A program made the translations under genes and the position numbers. Positions 36,405 to 44,001 of a stretch of DNA of 64,000 nt are shown here, one piece after another. The first letter of the stretch is position 1. Every line of letters begins with the position of its first letter. The stretch covers positions 124,001 through 188,000 of the forward strand of contig JADFMN010000006.1 in assembly GCA_022563855.1 (NCBI GenBank). The letters are read 5' to 3'. The notes beneath the pieces were generated by a model. That model was given only the letters and a program-made list of their open reading frames with translations. It was not told where the DNA came from and ran no database searches. Source of the stretch: Armatimonadota bacterium (GTDB lineage Bacteria > Armatimonadota > Fimbriimonadia > Fimbriimonadales > Fimbriimonadaceae).

Positions 36405-37738
36405 CGTTGCGCCTCCTGCCTGATCTTGCTCTCGCGCAGGTACTTGTCGAGCATGGGCTGGACGCGCCTTTTGACCATGTCCATCGCCTCTTGTGGGTCC
36501 ATGCCGTTGATGTAGACCTCGTCGAAGGCGTTTTGCAGTTCTGCCTGATACTCGGGCCAGATCGCGATCTTGGGCACGGAGACCGCGTTCGGGCCTTTCG
36601 CAAGCTCCGTGAAGAGCCGGATGCGCGGGTTGGGGTGCTGCTCGTAGAACTCGTCGCTGGCTTCGGCGAGCGGCGAGTGCTTGCGCTGGCCGAGGCAGAG
36701 CAGCTCCATGGCGTGCTGCGACTGCACGAACTTGATGAACTCGAACGCTTCCTTCGGGTGCTTTGCTCCGCGCGGGATGACGAGGATGTCGGCCTCTGCG
36801 ATCGTCATATTTGCAAGGTCTGGGCGGCTCGCGGGGTGGGGGAACGGCACCGCGTCCCACTCCAGGTCGGGGTTGTACGTGTTGATGAAGTTCGACATCC
36901 AAACGCCCTGCAGGACCATGGCGACCTTCTCGTCCATGAAGGCGTTCTGTGGAGAGGCGAACTTGCCGAACCCGCTCTTGAAGTTCTGCAGGTTGCCAGT
37001 CCCGAACTGTTGCGCGTGCTTCTGCACCCAACGCATCGCTTCGACGATCTCGGGCTCGTTGCAGGTGATCTGCGACTCGCCGTCCCAGAGCCGACCGCCG
37101 AAGAAGTAGCCCCACGCCCAGTTCCACCAGCCCGGTTCGGCGTGCATGAACCCGCTCTGAACGATCGAGCCGTTCTTGCCGATCTTAGTCAGTGCCTTGG
37201 AGTACTCGTCCAGCTCTTCGATCGTCTTCGGCGGCGAGTCGGCGTCGAGCCCAGCGTTGCGGAACATCGCCTTGTTGTAGTGCAGCGCGTTCGTCGCAGG
37301 CGTGGTCGGAAGAGCGTAGATCTTGCCCTGGAAGACGCCGAGGTCCCAGTAGACGGCGATGTAGTCGTCGCGGGTGATGCCGGCATCTTTGCAGAACTCG
37401 TCGAGCGGAATGATCGCGTTGTCGTGGACGTACTGCGCGACGTTGAAGCTGTAGAGCCCCGCGACGTCGGGCGGGACCCCCGCCGAGGTCGCCAGCATGG
37501 TCTTCTGGTGGATGCTCGAGACAGGGAGCAGATCGACGTAGATATCGTCCTGCGAGTCGTTGAACTCGTCTACGACCCGCTTGATCGCCTCGAACTCGAT
37601 GTCGGACCACTTCTCCCAATAGCTGATCCGGACCCTGTCTTTGATCTCCTTCGGCCTGACGATTACTTCGCTTGCCCAGAAAGCGCCGATCACGAGAACG
37701 ACGGCCAACAGAGGAACGAGCTTGCCAAGGGTTTTCAT
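36401..37738 (-). CDS. Sugar ABC transporter substrate-binding protein (family 1)
   Basis: 445 residues from ATG 37738. N-terminal hydrophobic signal/anchor (MKTLGKLVPLLAVVLVIGAF) without a lipobox Cys, so it may stay membrane-tethered. The body has the solute-binding family 1 pattern: YWEKWSDIEFEAIKRVVDEF, VPPDVAGLYSFNVAQ, ALHYNKAMFRNAGLD, and many aromatic residues (EPGWWNWAWGYFFGG) for sugar stacking. First gene of the importer operon. No ATPase gene follows, as is usual when an MsmK/MsmX-type ATPase is shared. Confidence 0.9.
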   Translation of the reverse strand: MKTLGKLVPLLAVVLVIGAFWASEVIVRPKEIKDRVRISYWEKWSDIEFEAIKRVVDEFNDSQDDIYVDLLPVSSIHQKTMLATSAGVPPDVAGLYSFNVAQYVHDNAIIPLDEFCKDAGITRDDYIAVYWDLGVFQGKIYALPTTPATNALHYNKAMFRNAGLDADSPPKTIEELDEYSKALTKIGKNGSIVQSGFMHAEPGWWNWAWGYFFGGRLWDGESQITCNEPEIVEAMRWVQKHAQQFGTGNLQNFKSGFGKFASPQNAFMDEKVAMVLQGVWMSNFINTYNPDLEWDAVPFPHPASRPDLANMTIAEADILVIPRGAKHPKEAFEFIKFVQSQHAMELLCLGQRKHSPLAEASDEFYEQHPNPRIRLFTELAKGPNAVSVPKIAIWPEYQAELQNAFDEVYINGMDPQEAMDMVKRRVQPMLDKYLRESKIRQEAQR

Positions 37739-37864
37739 GCCGGTCGTTAGCTCAAGTCCATGATACCGGCTTGTTTCGGCGCCTTCGTTCGCGCGGGCCA
37801 ATCTATTCGGGAACAAATCTGCGGAAATCGGAATTGTGAGATTGGGCGCTCCAGGAGTCCACCG

Positions 37865-38896
37865 ATGAGACCATTTACTCTATCAATTTTGGTTGTCCTC
37901 GCGTTCGTTATGGGATGCGATGAAGAAGCTTCGTTAGCTAAGGCACAAGACGCAAGCTCAGGATTCAACAAGGCGAACATTCCGTCAGACCTAGCGATCT
38001 TGCTGCCGCGCGATGGGATCATGGCGATCTGGGATCCGGTGTTCGTCTCGGCCGCCGAAGCGAATATGCCGGACGATGCCGAGGTGATCGGCTTCGTGCA
38101 CAACGGCGAGGCGCACGCTTACTCGATCAATCTGCTGGACGGGCACGAGATCGTGAACGACGTCGTCGGCGGCGAACGGATCGCTGCAACGTGGTGACCC
38201 CTGTGCTCCTCGGCTATCGTGTATAGCCGCATGCTGGACGGAAAGGAATTGACGATCGGTGTCAGCGGGATGCTGTGGAAGAACTCGCTCGTCATGTACG
38301 ATCGCGAGACGGAGACGCTTTGGTCGCACTTCACCGGCGAAGGGTTGGCCGGTCCGAACAAGGGCAAGACGCTCAAGATGCTACGATCGACGCCCCGCGT
38401 GAAGTGGCCGGATTGGGTAGCAGCGTATCCGGACACTAAGGTGCTGAAAGTCGACGGCATGACGCACAAGGTTGTCAGTCGATATGCCGGGTACTTCCGC
38501 GATCCCTCGAAATTTGGAATGAGGCCTGTAGAGAACAGTGATAAGCGGCTACGGGGCAAAGCTTTGGTGCTGGGGGTTCTCGTCGGCGACACCAGAACCG
38601 CCATCTCGTTCGACTTGCTAGCTGAAGAAGTCATCGTCGAGGCGAATGTCGGCGGCCAGAGAATTGCGGTTTACATGGACTCCGAGACCAGGCTGTTCGG
38701 TGCGGTCGAACTGCCGGACGGCGTCGAAGTCACAGACGTCAGCGAAAGGAGAATCACGACGTCCGACGGCAAGTCGTACTCTGCCGCAGACGGCCAGGGC
38801 GACGGCGACAGTCTGACGATGCTGCCCGCTATCCGCACGTTCTGGTTTGCGTGGTCGGACCACCACCCGGAAACGGAACTGATCACCGGCCGTTGA
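37865..38896 (+). CDS. DUF3179 lipoprotein with in-frame UGA at conserved CPLC: candidate selenoprotein
   Basis: One 344-codon frame, interrupted only by TGA at 38195-38197. Both sides are in the same frame and together match DUF3179: VIGFVHNGEAHAYSINLLDG, then HEIVNDVVGG, ERIAATW, [TGA], PLCSSAIVY, DGKELTIGVSGMLW, LVMYDRETETLWSHFTGE. The family has WCPLC at this spot, so the UGA replaces its first Cys and gives U-P-L-C, a UxxC redox-type motif (U111, C114). A hairpin fitting bacterial SECIS rules follows. N-terminus is a lipoprotein signal (MRPFTLSILVVLAFVMGC) after AGGAG. If UGA is read as stop, a 110-residue fragment without the domain's core results. A recent nonsense mutation (TGC to TGA) or sequence error is the main alternative; no selenium genes are in the window. 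Confidence 0.72.
38195..38229 (+). promoter_or_regulatory. Candidate bacterial SECIS element after UGA
   Basis: After the in-frame UGA (38195-38197) a 7-bp perfect stem CGGCTAT (38211-38217) / ATAGCCG (38223-38229) closes a 5-nt loop CGTGT. The loop begins 20 nt after the UGA and has G at its second position. This meets the published bacterial SECIS description as I recall it (stem 4-16 bp, loop 3-14 nt with G in the first two positions, 16-37 nt from UGA). A looser lower pairing GTG (38203-38205) with CAT (38230-38232) is possible. SelB binding is untested. Confidence 0.55.
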
Positions 38897-39869
38897 CGAC
38901 GCAGCGAAAGCCGGTGTGACTGTGGCTGTCAGTCGGCGGAGTCTTCATGCGCGTCGACGGGAGAAATCCGCTGCAGTACGTCTCATGGCACAGGAACGAA
39001 CCGCCACGGATCGTTTTCTTCGGGCTGTTCGGTTCGTCGGGGTCTAGGCTGCTGTTCGGGCCTGTTGGGTTGTCCTTTGGACTGTTCGAGTAGTAGTCGT
39101 AGCGGTACCAGTCGGTGCACCACTCCCAGACGTTGCCAGCCATGTCGTAAAGCCCGAGTGAGTTGGGTGGAAACGATCCGACCGGCGCGGTCGCTTCGTA
39201 GCCGTCTTTGACGGTGTTGTTGTAAGGGAACTCGCCGTGAAAGATGTTCGCCTGCGGGAGTTTCGGGTCGCCGGTCAGTCCCTTCTTCGCGGCGTACTCC
39301 CACTGCGCCTCGGTCGGCAGCGATTTTCCCGCCCATTCCGCGTACGCCATCGCGTCCTCCCAGCTGACGTGCACGACAGGGTGGTCCATGCGGCCCTCGA
39401 TGTCGCTGCCTGGGCCTTCAGGGTGTCGCCAGTTCGTGCCGTCTCTGATCTCCCACCAGGCTGAGACGTTGCGCAGATCGACTGGCCCTTCGCTCCCAGT
39501 GAACACGATCGAGTTCTTGAAGTCGTCCGCGCTGGTCTTGTAATCTGTTTCCTCGACGAACTTTGCGAACTGCTCGTTTGTGACTTCGTGCGTCTCCATC
39601 CAGAACCCGTTGACGGTGACTTCATGCACCGGTCGTTCGTCTGGCTTGTTGTCGTTCGATCCCATTTGGAATGCGCCGCCTTCGACGTAGACCATGTTGG
39701 AGAGGTCTGGGTCGATCGGATTTGTTCGGATTTGTTCGGTTTTGTTCGGACTTGTGTCTTCGGGTTTGCCGGCAGTGTCAGTTCCTTCTCCACAGCTTGA
39801 AACTAAGATGAGCCCCAAAAGCAAAACCGGACTAACCCGGACCACCCCGGACAAAACCGAACGTGGCAT
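38883..39869 (-). CDS. Formylglycine-generating-enzyme-like (SUMF1) lipoprotein
   Basis: 328 residues from ATG 39869 (TGATG overlap with the fucosidase stop). Lipoprotein signal ending LVSSC, a linker, then the FGE-sulfatase domain: GGAFQMGSND, PVHEVTVNGFWMETHEVTNE, SWEDAMAYAEWAG, GNVWEWCTDWY. The segment GGSFLCHETYCSGF keeps both cysteines of the copper/active site of genuine FGEs, which convert a sulfatase Cys to formylglycine. No sulfatase is in the window. Odd: linker residues (NKTEQIRTNP) are encoded by three tandem 10-bp repeat units (39721-39750) of a family otherwise intergenic. Convergent with DUF3179, 14-bp overlap. Confidence 0.87.
   Translation of the reverse strand: MPRSVLSGVVRVSPVLLLGLILVSSCGEGTDTAGKPEDTSPNKTEQIRTNPIDPDLSNMVYVEGGAFQMGSNDNKPDERPVHEVTVNGFWMETHEVTNEQFAKFVEETDYKTSADDFKNSIVFTGSEGPVDLRNVSAWWEIRDGTNWRHPEGPGSDIEGRMDHPVVHVSWEDAMAYAEWAGKSLPTEAQWEYAAKKGLTGDPKLPQANIFHGEFPYNNTVKDGYEATAPVGSFPPNSLGLYDMAGNVWEWCTDWYRYDYYSNSPKDNPTGPNSSLDPDEPNSPKKTIRGGSFLCHETYCSGFLPSTRMKTPPTDSHSHTGFRCVVNGR
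39721..39750. repeat. Three in-frame 10-bp repeat units inside the FGE-like gene
   Basis: TTTGTTCGGA, TTTGTTCGGT, TTTGTTCGGA in tandem: the reverse complement of the CCGAACAAA decamers that form the array at 57368-57436. They lie in the linker between the lipobox and the catalytic domain, a tolerant site. Ten is not a multiple of three, so three units are needed to keep the frame, and exactly three are present. Confidence 0.85.
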
Positions 39870-41974
39870 CAATGCTTAAACTCCTCTGCCCTCATCTCGT
39901 GCTTCTTAATCTCCGGCCCGGTCATCTCTAGCTTCAGGCCTAGCGCGCCGGTGGCATTGAAGTATTCGACCCGGATCATATGGAAGCCTTTCGCGAGCGG
40001 CGCCATGCCTTGCTTCGTGACCAGTCCGTGCAGGCCGTCGTTGTCTACGATCAGTTTGTCGTCGATGTAGAGTCGGCTGCCGTCGTCGCTGGTGAGGCTG
40101 AAGGTGTAGATGCCGTCCTTCGGCGCGGTGATGACGCCTTGGAACTTGAAGCCGAAGTGCTCGTCTCTCTTCCTTAGGCGGAGGTCGAGGCCCATCATGC
40201 TAACGCCGGTCTCGGTCTCTTTCGCATCCTTCAACTGGTCGAGCGTCTGCCAGCCCTGTTCGATGTAGAAGTAGCGCAGACCTGGGTCGGGCGCTCTTAT
40301 GAACACGATCGCTGGCATCAATTCCTGTTTGTCGTATCGCGTGAACTTCTGCTCGATCGGTTTGAACGAGCGCCGACCTTCATAGAACGCTGCGGCTTTG
40401 AGCGTCACAGTCTTGTCGATCTTGATCGGGCCTTCGTAGAGCGGTGAGTACTCCTGCGGACTCGCACCATCGAGTGTGTAACGAATTTCGGCGAAAGGAT
40501 TGTCGGACTTCAGTTCGATCGTTTGCTCACCCATGAACGACGGCGCGCCGCTTGCTATCTCGACCGAGGGCACGCCGAGATACGCTTCGATACTCGCTAC
40601 CCTTATTGGAACGCCGCCAGGGCCGAATACTTCGACCATGAGAGACTCGCCATCTTTGACTTCAAGCGGAGGAAATTGGACAATGCGTCGATAGCCGACA
40701 GTAGTTCCTCTCGCTAAGGTCAGGTAGGGCGAATCTTGATTTCTGCTGAACAGCCACACGCTGAAATGCGTGATTCGTTGACTGTTGATAAGGTTTTCTT
40801 GAATTACGACGTGATCGACAAGCGTTGGCTTTGTCCAGCTCAAGGCGTAGACCAAGCCGATTTTGGGACGGGGAACCTCATAGTACGTGGTCGGATCGTG
40901 ATCGCTTAAGACTTGAACCATGCGCTCACTTCCGGCAGGGCGGTTTTCGAAATCTAATTGCATTTTCTGAGACAGATCTTCTTCGAATGTCTCCTCCCGC
41001 CAGCGCCTGAACTCCATCAGCGCATGGACGTCGTTCTTGTGGATCAACCCGCGTGAGTCTGGCGGGACGTTGAGCAACAGGTTCCCTCCGTGGCCGATTG
41101 AGCGGTAGTAAATCTCGCTGAGTTGCTCAATCGACTTGACGCGGTCGTTCTCTGACTCGCGCCAGAACCAGCCGGGGCGGATCGAGACGTCGCACTCGCC
41201 GGGGGAGTACTTGTCGCCGTTCGGGTCGCCTTCGAAAAGGAAACTGTAGATCGACTGGTCGCCCGGATAGTGACCAGAGGGCAGGAAGTTCCAATTGGTT
41301 TCGCCGACGAAACCGCTCTCGTTTCCGACCCACCGCACGTCACCGCCGTCGCCGAAGATCACGGCGTTCGGCGCAAACTCGCGCACGGTCGCTTCGAAGC
41401 GCGGCCAGTCGTAGATCTGTCGCTTGCCGTTCGGGCCTTCGCCGTTCGCGCCGTCGAACCACACTTCTTTCATGTCGCCGTAGTTGGTCAGCACCTCTTC
41501 GAGCATGTTGACGAAAACGTCGTTATACTCAGCCGTTCCGTAAGTCGGGTGGTTGCGGTCCCACGGCGAGAGGTACACGCCCATCCACAGCCCGTACTCC
41601 TTGCACGCCTCGCTCAAGTCTTTGAGCACGTCGCCCTTGCCGTCGCGCCACTTGCTCGCCTTCACGCTATGGTCTGTGTACTTGCTTGGCCAGAGCGCGA
41701 AGCCGTCGTGGTGTTTGGCGGTGATGATCACGCCGGTCATGCCCGCTTCTTTGAAAACCCGGCACCACTGCCGCGCGTCGAACTCGGTCGGGTTGAAGAT
41801 GTTTGGGTCTTCGGTGCCCTGCCCCCATTCGACCCCGGTGAAGGTGTTGGGGCCGAAGTGCACGAACGCGTAGTACTGCCGCTCGTGCCAGGCCATCTGG
41901 TTCGCGCTCGGCAGCGGCCCGACCGGCGCCGGCGGGTCTTGGGTGATGGACATGGCTATCAGCAGGCTGAGCAT
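39869..41974 (-). CDS. Exported GH29 alpha-L-fucosidase with chitobiase-C and PA14-like tail
   Basis: 701 residues. A short N-terminal hydrophobic stretch (MLSLLIAMSITQ) suggests export. GH29 catalytic domain about 25-330: [31 protein letters not shown], and nucleophile Asp in KEVWFDGANGEG. Next a galactose-binding-like domain (about 335-455), a chitobiase/beta-hexosaminidase C-terminal domain (about 470-545; IRYTLDGASPQEYSPLYEGP) and a PA14-like domain (about 560-690; SLTSDDGSRLYIDDKLIVDN). Hydrolyses alpha-L-fucosides outside the cytoplasm. Followed by the FGE-like gene with 1-bp overlap. The tail is shared with the proteins at 46973 and 50504. Confidence 0.92.
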   Translation of the reverse strand: MLSLLIAMSITQDPPAPVGPLPSANQMAWHERQYYAFVHFGPNTFTGVEWGQGTEDPNIFNPTEFDARQWCRVFKEAGMTGVIITAKHHDGFALWPSKYTDHSVKASKWRDGKGDVLKDLSEACKEYGLWMGVYLSPWDRNHPTYGTAEYNDVFVNMLEEVLTNYGDMKEVWFDGANGEGPNGKRQIYDWPRFEATVREFAPNAVIFGDGGDVRWVGNESGFVGETNWNFLPSGHYPGDQSIYSFLFEGDPNGDKYSPGECDVSIRPGWFWRESENDRVKSIEQLSEIYYRSIGHGGNLLLNVPPDSRGLIHKNDVHALMEFRRWREETFEEDLSQKMQLDFENRPAGSERMVQVLSDHDPTTYYEVPRPKIGLVYALSWTKPTLVDHVVIQENLINSQRITHFSVWLFSRNQDSPYLTLARGTTVGYRRIVQFPPLEVKDGESLMVEVFGPGGVPIRVASIEAYLGVPSVEIASGAPSFMGEQTIELKSDNPFAEIRYTLDGASPQEYSPLYEGPIKIDKTVTLKAAAFYEGRRSFKPIEQKFTRYDKQELMPAIVFIRAPDPGLRYFYIEQGWQTLDQLKDAKETETGVSMMGLDLRLRKRDEHFGFKFQGVITAPKDGIYTFSLTSDDGSRLYIDDKLIVDNDGLHGLVTKQGMAPLAKGFHMIRVEYFNATGALGLKLEMTGPEIKKHEMRAEEFKH

Positions 41975-42072
41975 GGCTCTCTAGAGAGTTTATCAGGTTC
42001 GGGCGCTCGGAGGTTCGGGAGTTGGAGCGCGGGGGTTTGCCCCGCACCGCGGAGCGTTCGGATTGGTTCGGG

Positions 42073-42660
42073 TTACCATCCCTCCACACTCGCAGTGTGG
42101 AGGGTTCTATCTTCAAGGTCGCGCAGACAAGCTGTGGCTAGGCCAGACGAGTCGTCCCAAGCTTCGTTGAGGCTCACCTTCGCACTGCTCCAAGGATAGT
42201 CAACTAGGTTTGTACAAAGCTCTGCCCTGATCGGGTTTTCGTGGACGTAGGCGATTTTCTGGTCGAGCATTTTTTCTCTATCAATCGTGATTCCACGAAA
42301 AGAGCGCATCCAAATTCTGCGGTCGTTAAGCTTGGCCTGCGCACTCAATTCGCCCTTCTCTTCTGCAGTAAGAAGCGGCGTAATTATCTTTGCCGAGTTC
42401 GTCTTGATCCGCTGCACGAGCCAAGAGACTGTGCGGCCGTCTGGGGCTTGGACGACGAGGTGCGCGTGATGCTTCATGACGACGTAGGCATATAGCCGAG
42501 CCGAGTAGTGAATGCAATCTGAGAGGATCGACTTTACGACGACCGTCCTTAGCTCTGGCCTTGCGAACAGGTGGGCGAAGTCCAGGCAGGTTGTCGTGAC
42601 GAACATGAGTTGTCCATCTGACTGGTCGTTCCGCCAGTGCTTGTATCCGCTCCTTGCCAT
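42073..42660 (-). CDS. REP-associated tyrosine transposase (RAYT, Y1_Tnp)
   Basis: 195 residues from ATG 42660. Y1 single-strand transposase/HUH-type fold: the metal-binding histidine pair in YVVMKHHAHLVVQ, FVTTTCLDFAHLF at the N-terminus, and a C-terminal ENPIRAELCTNLVDYPWSS, a RAYT hallmark. The catalytic Tyr is probably in KIAYVHENP or nearby. RAYTs cut and move REP hairpins, and such hairpins flank the gene on both sides (42080-42104 overlapping its 3' end, 42686-42710 upstream). It appears intact, and the upstream side holds a fragment of a second copy. Confidence 0.9.
   Translation of the reverse strand: MARSGYKHWRNDQSDGQLMFVTTTCLDFAHLFARPELRTVVVKSILSDCIHYSARLYAYVVMKHHAHLVVQAPDGRTVSWLVQRIKTNSAKIITPLLTAEEKGELSAQAKLNDRRIWMRSFRGITIDREKMLDQKIAYVHENPIRAELCTNLVDYPWSSAKVSLNEAWDDSSGLATACLRDLEDRTLHTASVEGW
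42080..42104. repeat. REP hairpin at the 3' end of the RAYT gene
   Basis: CCCTCCACACT-CGC-AGTGTGGAGGG: an 11-bp perfect stem with a 3-nt loop. Same element as at 42686 and 42834, but with CGC instead of TCG in the loop. The last codons of the RAYT gene run through it. Confidence 0.92.
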
Positions 42661-42685
42661 CGCTCTTATTGTAGCCCGGAATGAA

Positions 42686-42710
42686 CCCTCCACACTTCGA
42701 GTGTGGAGGG
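42686..42710. repeat. REP hairpin upstream of the RAYT gene, copy 1
   Basis: CCCTCCACACT-TCG-AGTGTGGAGGG, 11-bp stem with 3-nt loop, 25 bp before the RAYT start on the minus strand. Followed on the plus strand by GATGATGGCTGCGAGTGTGG, which adds an extra half-element. Identical in sequence to copy 2 at 42834. Confidence 0.92.
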
Positions 42711-42729
42711 ATGATGGCTGCGAGTGTGG

Positions 42730-42809
42730 AGGAACGAAGTCGTCGTCGCGAACATGGGCTATTCGTTCGCCTGATAGTTGCGCCAGTGCTTGTATCGGAT
42801 CCTTGCCAC
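42730..42809 (-). pseudogene. Fragment of a second RAYT 5' end
   Basis: Reading minus from 42809: V-ARIRYKHWRNYQANE, stop, then PMFATTTSF. This matches the start of the intact RAYT (MARSGYKHWRNDQSDGQLM, then FVTTTC). The ATG has become GTG and a stop follows 16 codons in. It sits in a segment of about 100 bp duplicated with a 148-bp offset, together with the REP hairpin. Confidence 0.75.
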
Positions 42810-42833
42810 TGTGTGATTGTAGCCCGGAATGAA

Positions 42834-42858
42834 CCCTCCACACTTCGAGTGTGGAGGG
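42834..42858. repeat. REP hairpin, copy 2
   Basis: Same 25-bp hairpin as 42686-42710, preceded by the same 16 bases (TTGTAGCCCGGAATGA-type context). It stands between the RAYT fragment and the end of the DUF4382 gene at 42918, and interrupts the frame that would continue after that gene. Confidence 0.92.
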
Positions 42859-42917
42859 ATGATGACTGCGAGTGAGGAGCGATGGAGAAGGCGAGAATCG
42901 CGCGACATCCGACGCAG

Positions 42918-43727
42918 CTAGCGGATGACCGGCGTGTGCTCGACGTTGCCAATGTTCGTGTTCTGCCCGCTGGTGACGACTACGTCTTCTACCGTCGCAA
43001 CGAAGATGATCAGGCCGCCTGGTGTGTGCAAAATGAAGTCGAGCTCGTACACGCCTTCCTTCAGCGCCCAGACCTTGAACGAGCCGTCCGGCATGCTCAT
43101 GGATGTGTTGACCTCGGTGCCGATGTCATAACTTGGGCCGGCCGTGTAAGTCGCAGTGATGTGGACGCCGAACAGCGGGCGACCGTTGTGCACTGCGAAA
43201 CCGGAGATCGATCCTGCCAGTTCCTTCAGCAAGACCGGAATGACAGGCTTGAGCTTGTACTGTCCGTTGCCGGTTCGCGTCAGCGATTTCTGCACATTGA
43301 AGTCGAGGAGGATCTCAACCGTGCCTTCTCCGACGGTGGCGTCGACGTTGAGCTTGAGGCCGGTCTGTGCCCCGCTCGGAATCTGCACGTCGTGAGTGCC
43401 CGTGTCGTCTGTGACGGTCGCTTCGCTGAGGAACAGCCTGATCTGGGTGTAAGTCCCGCTCGGCACTCCGGCCGAGCCGATCATCGTTTCGTTCTGCGTC
43501 AGCGTGAGAAGGTCGATCGTCTGCGGATCCGTCTCGATCTCGACCCATTGCCCGTCGAGGTGCGCCTCGATGCGGTCGATGGTGATGTTGAGCGCCGTTA
43601 TATTTTGCAGCGGAGCGTCGGCCATGAAGATGTTGAGCCAACCTCCTCCGCCGGAAGTCTCACCCCCGCAGCCGACAAGTGCGACACTCGCCGCACCAAG
43701 AGCCGCCAGAATGAACCCTCGTCCCAT
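42918..43727 (-). CDS. DUF4382 lipoprotein, copy 1
   Basis: 269 residues from ATG 43727. Signal peptide and lipobox (ASVALVGC), a glycine linker, then a DUF4382 domain (about 30-165; DRIEAHLDGQWVEIETD, QIRLFLSEATVTDDTGTHDV) and a carboxypeptidase-regulatory/CNA-B-like beta domain (about 175-260; GSISGFAVHNGRPLFGVHIT, GSFKVWALKEGVYELDF). Likely a surface-anchored beta-sandwich protein; no ligand known. Close paralogue of 45673-46497, with a conserved leader upstream. Downstream sequence in another frame (AASDVARFSPSPSL) matches a remnant after the paralogue. Confidence 0.88.
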   Translation of the reverse strand: MGRGFILAALGAASVALVGCGGETSGGGGWLNIFMADAPLQNITALNITIDRIEAHLDGQWVEIETDPQTIDLLTLTQNETMIGSAGVPSGTYTQIRLFLSEATVTDDTGTHDVQIPSGAQTGLKLNVDATVGEGTVEILLDFNVQKSLTRTGNGQYKLKPVIPVLLKELAGSISGFAVHNGRPLFGVHITATYTAGPSYDIGTEVNTSMSMPDGSFKVWALKEGVYELDFILHTPGGLIIFVATVEDVVVTSGQNTNIGNVEHTPVIR

Positions 43728-43808
43728 ACCTCGTTTTTCCGCAGATCGGCAGCAGGTGGGGCAGAAACTGGTGTTGCTCCCGGCTGTGAAAATTGCTGGA
43801 TTTGCCCG
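43728..43808 (-). promoter_or_regulatory. Conserved leader of DUF4382 copy 1
   Basis: The 80 bases before the start align with those before copy 2 (46498-46578): GGGCAAATCCAGCAATTTT against AGGCAAAACCAGCAATCTG, then CACAGC, GAGCAAYACCAGTT, and TGCGGMAAAAC close to the ATG. Conserved words with variable spacers suggest an RNA or operator element. Some words recall a c-di-GMP-I aptamer, but key parts are missing, so I do not assign a class. Confidence 0.45.
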
Positions 43809-44001
43809 CGTGGCTGGGCTGACGTGCGGTGCCATCAGCTCCCAGACAGTTTCTCGACTCAGTGGCAGCGCTGCCTGGCCCGTCTACAGTAGGTCGTCGA
43901 GTCCCCTGTCGCGCGGCAGCGAGGCTAGTTACGTGCCGCTATATGTAAAGTAATAGAGCAACCACGCCCGGGCTGACCAGTACACGGGCACGGAGAGAAC
44001 A

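Noticed and set aside
36405-37127. N-terminal extension of the MalF-type permease
   Set aside because: The upstream part overlaps the binding-protein gene in another frame and is Arg-rich shadow sequence; GTG 36404 has a perfect ribosome site.
36407-37750. Long + strand frame (447 codons) opposite the sugar-binding protein gene
   Set aside because: It is the antisense shadow of a well-supported binding-protein gene; its residue composition (Arg/Val/Asp/His-rich) and lack of any domain fit a shadow.
38195-38197. Genetic code with TGA as tryptophan
   Set aside because: Many genes here end properly at TGA (for example at 1970 and 22860), often with overlapping starts of the next gene, so TGA is a normal stop.
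38219-38896. A separate gene starting at GTG/ATG after the UGA, and a separate 110-residue gene before it
   Set aside because: Both parts lie in one frame, match consecutive parts of a single DUF3179 domain, and neither alone contains the whole fold. The second part has no ribosome site or signal peptide.
41270-42199. + strand frame over the GH29 start region
   Set aside because: Shadow of the GH29 gene on the minus strand; no ribosome site or recognisable domain.
43728-43808. c-di-GMP-I (GEMM) riboswitch
   Set aside because: Words like GGCAAAaCC and GGGCCTACAA in one copy recall the aptamer, but the GNRA loop, the full GACGCAAAGCC and the second helix are missing, and copy 1 lacks part of it. 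Kept only as an unclassified conserved leader.
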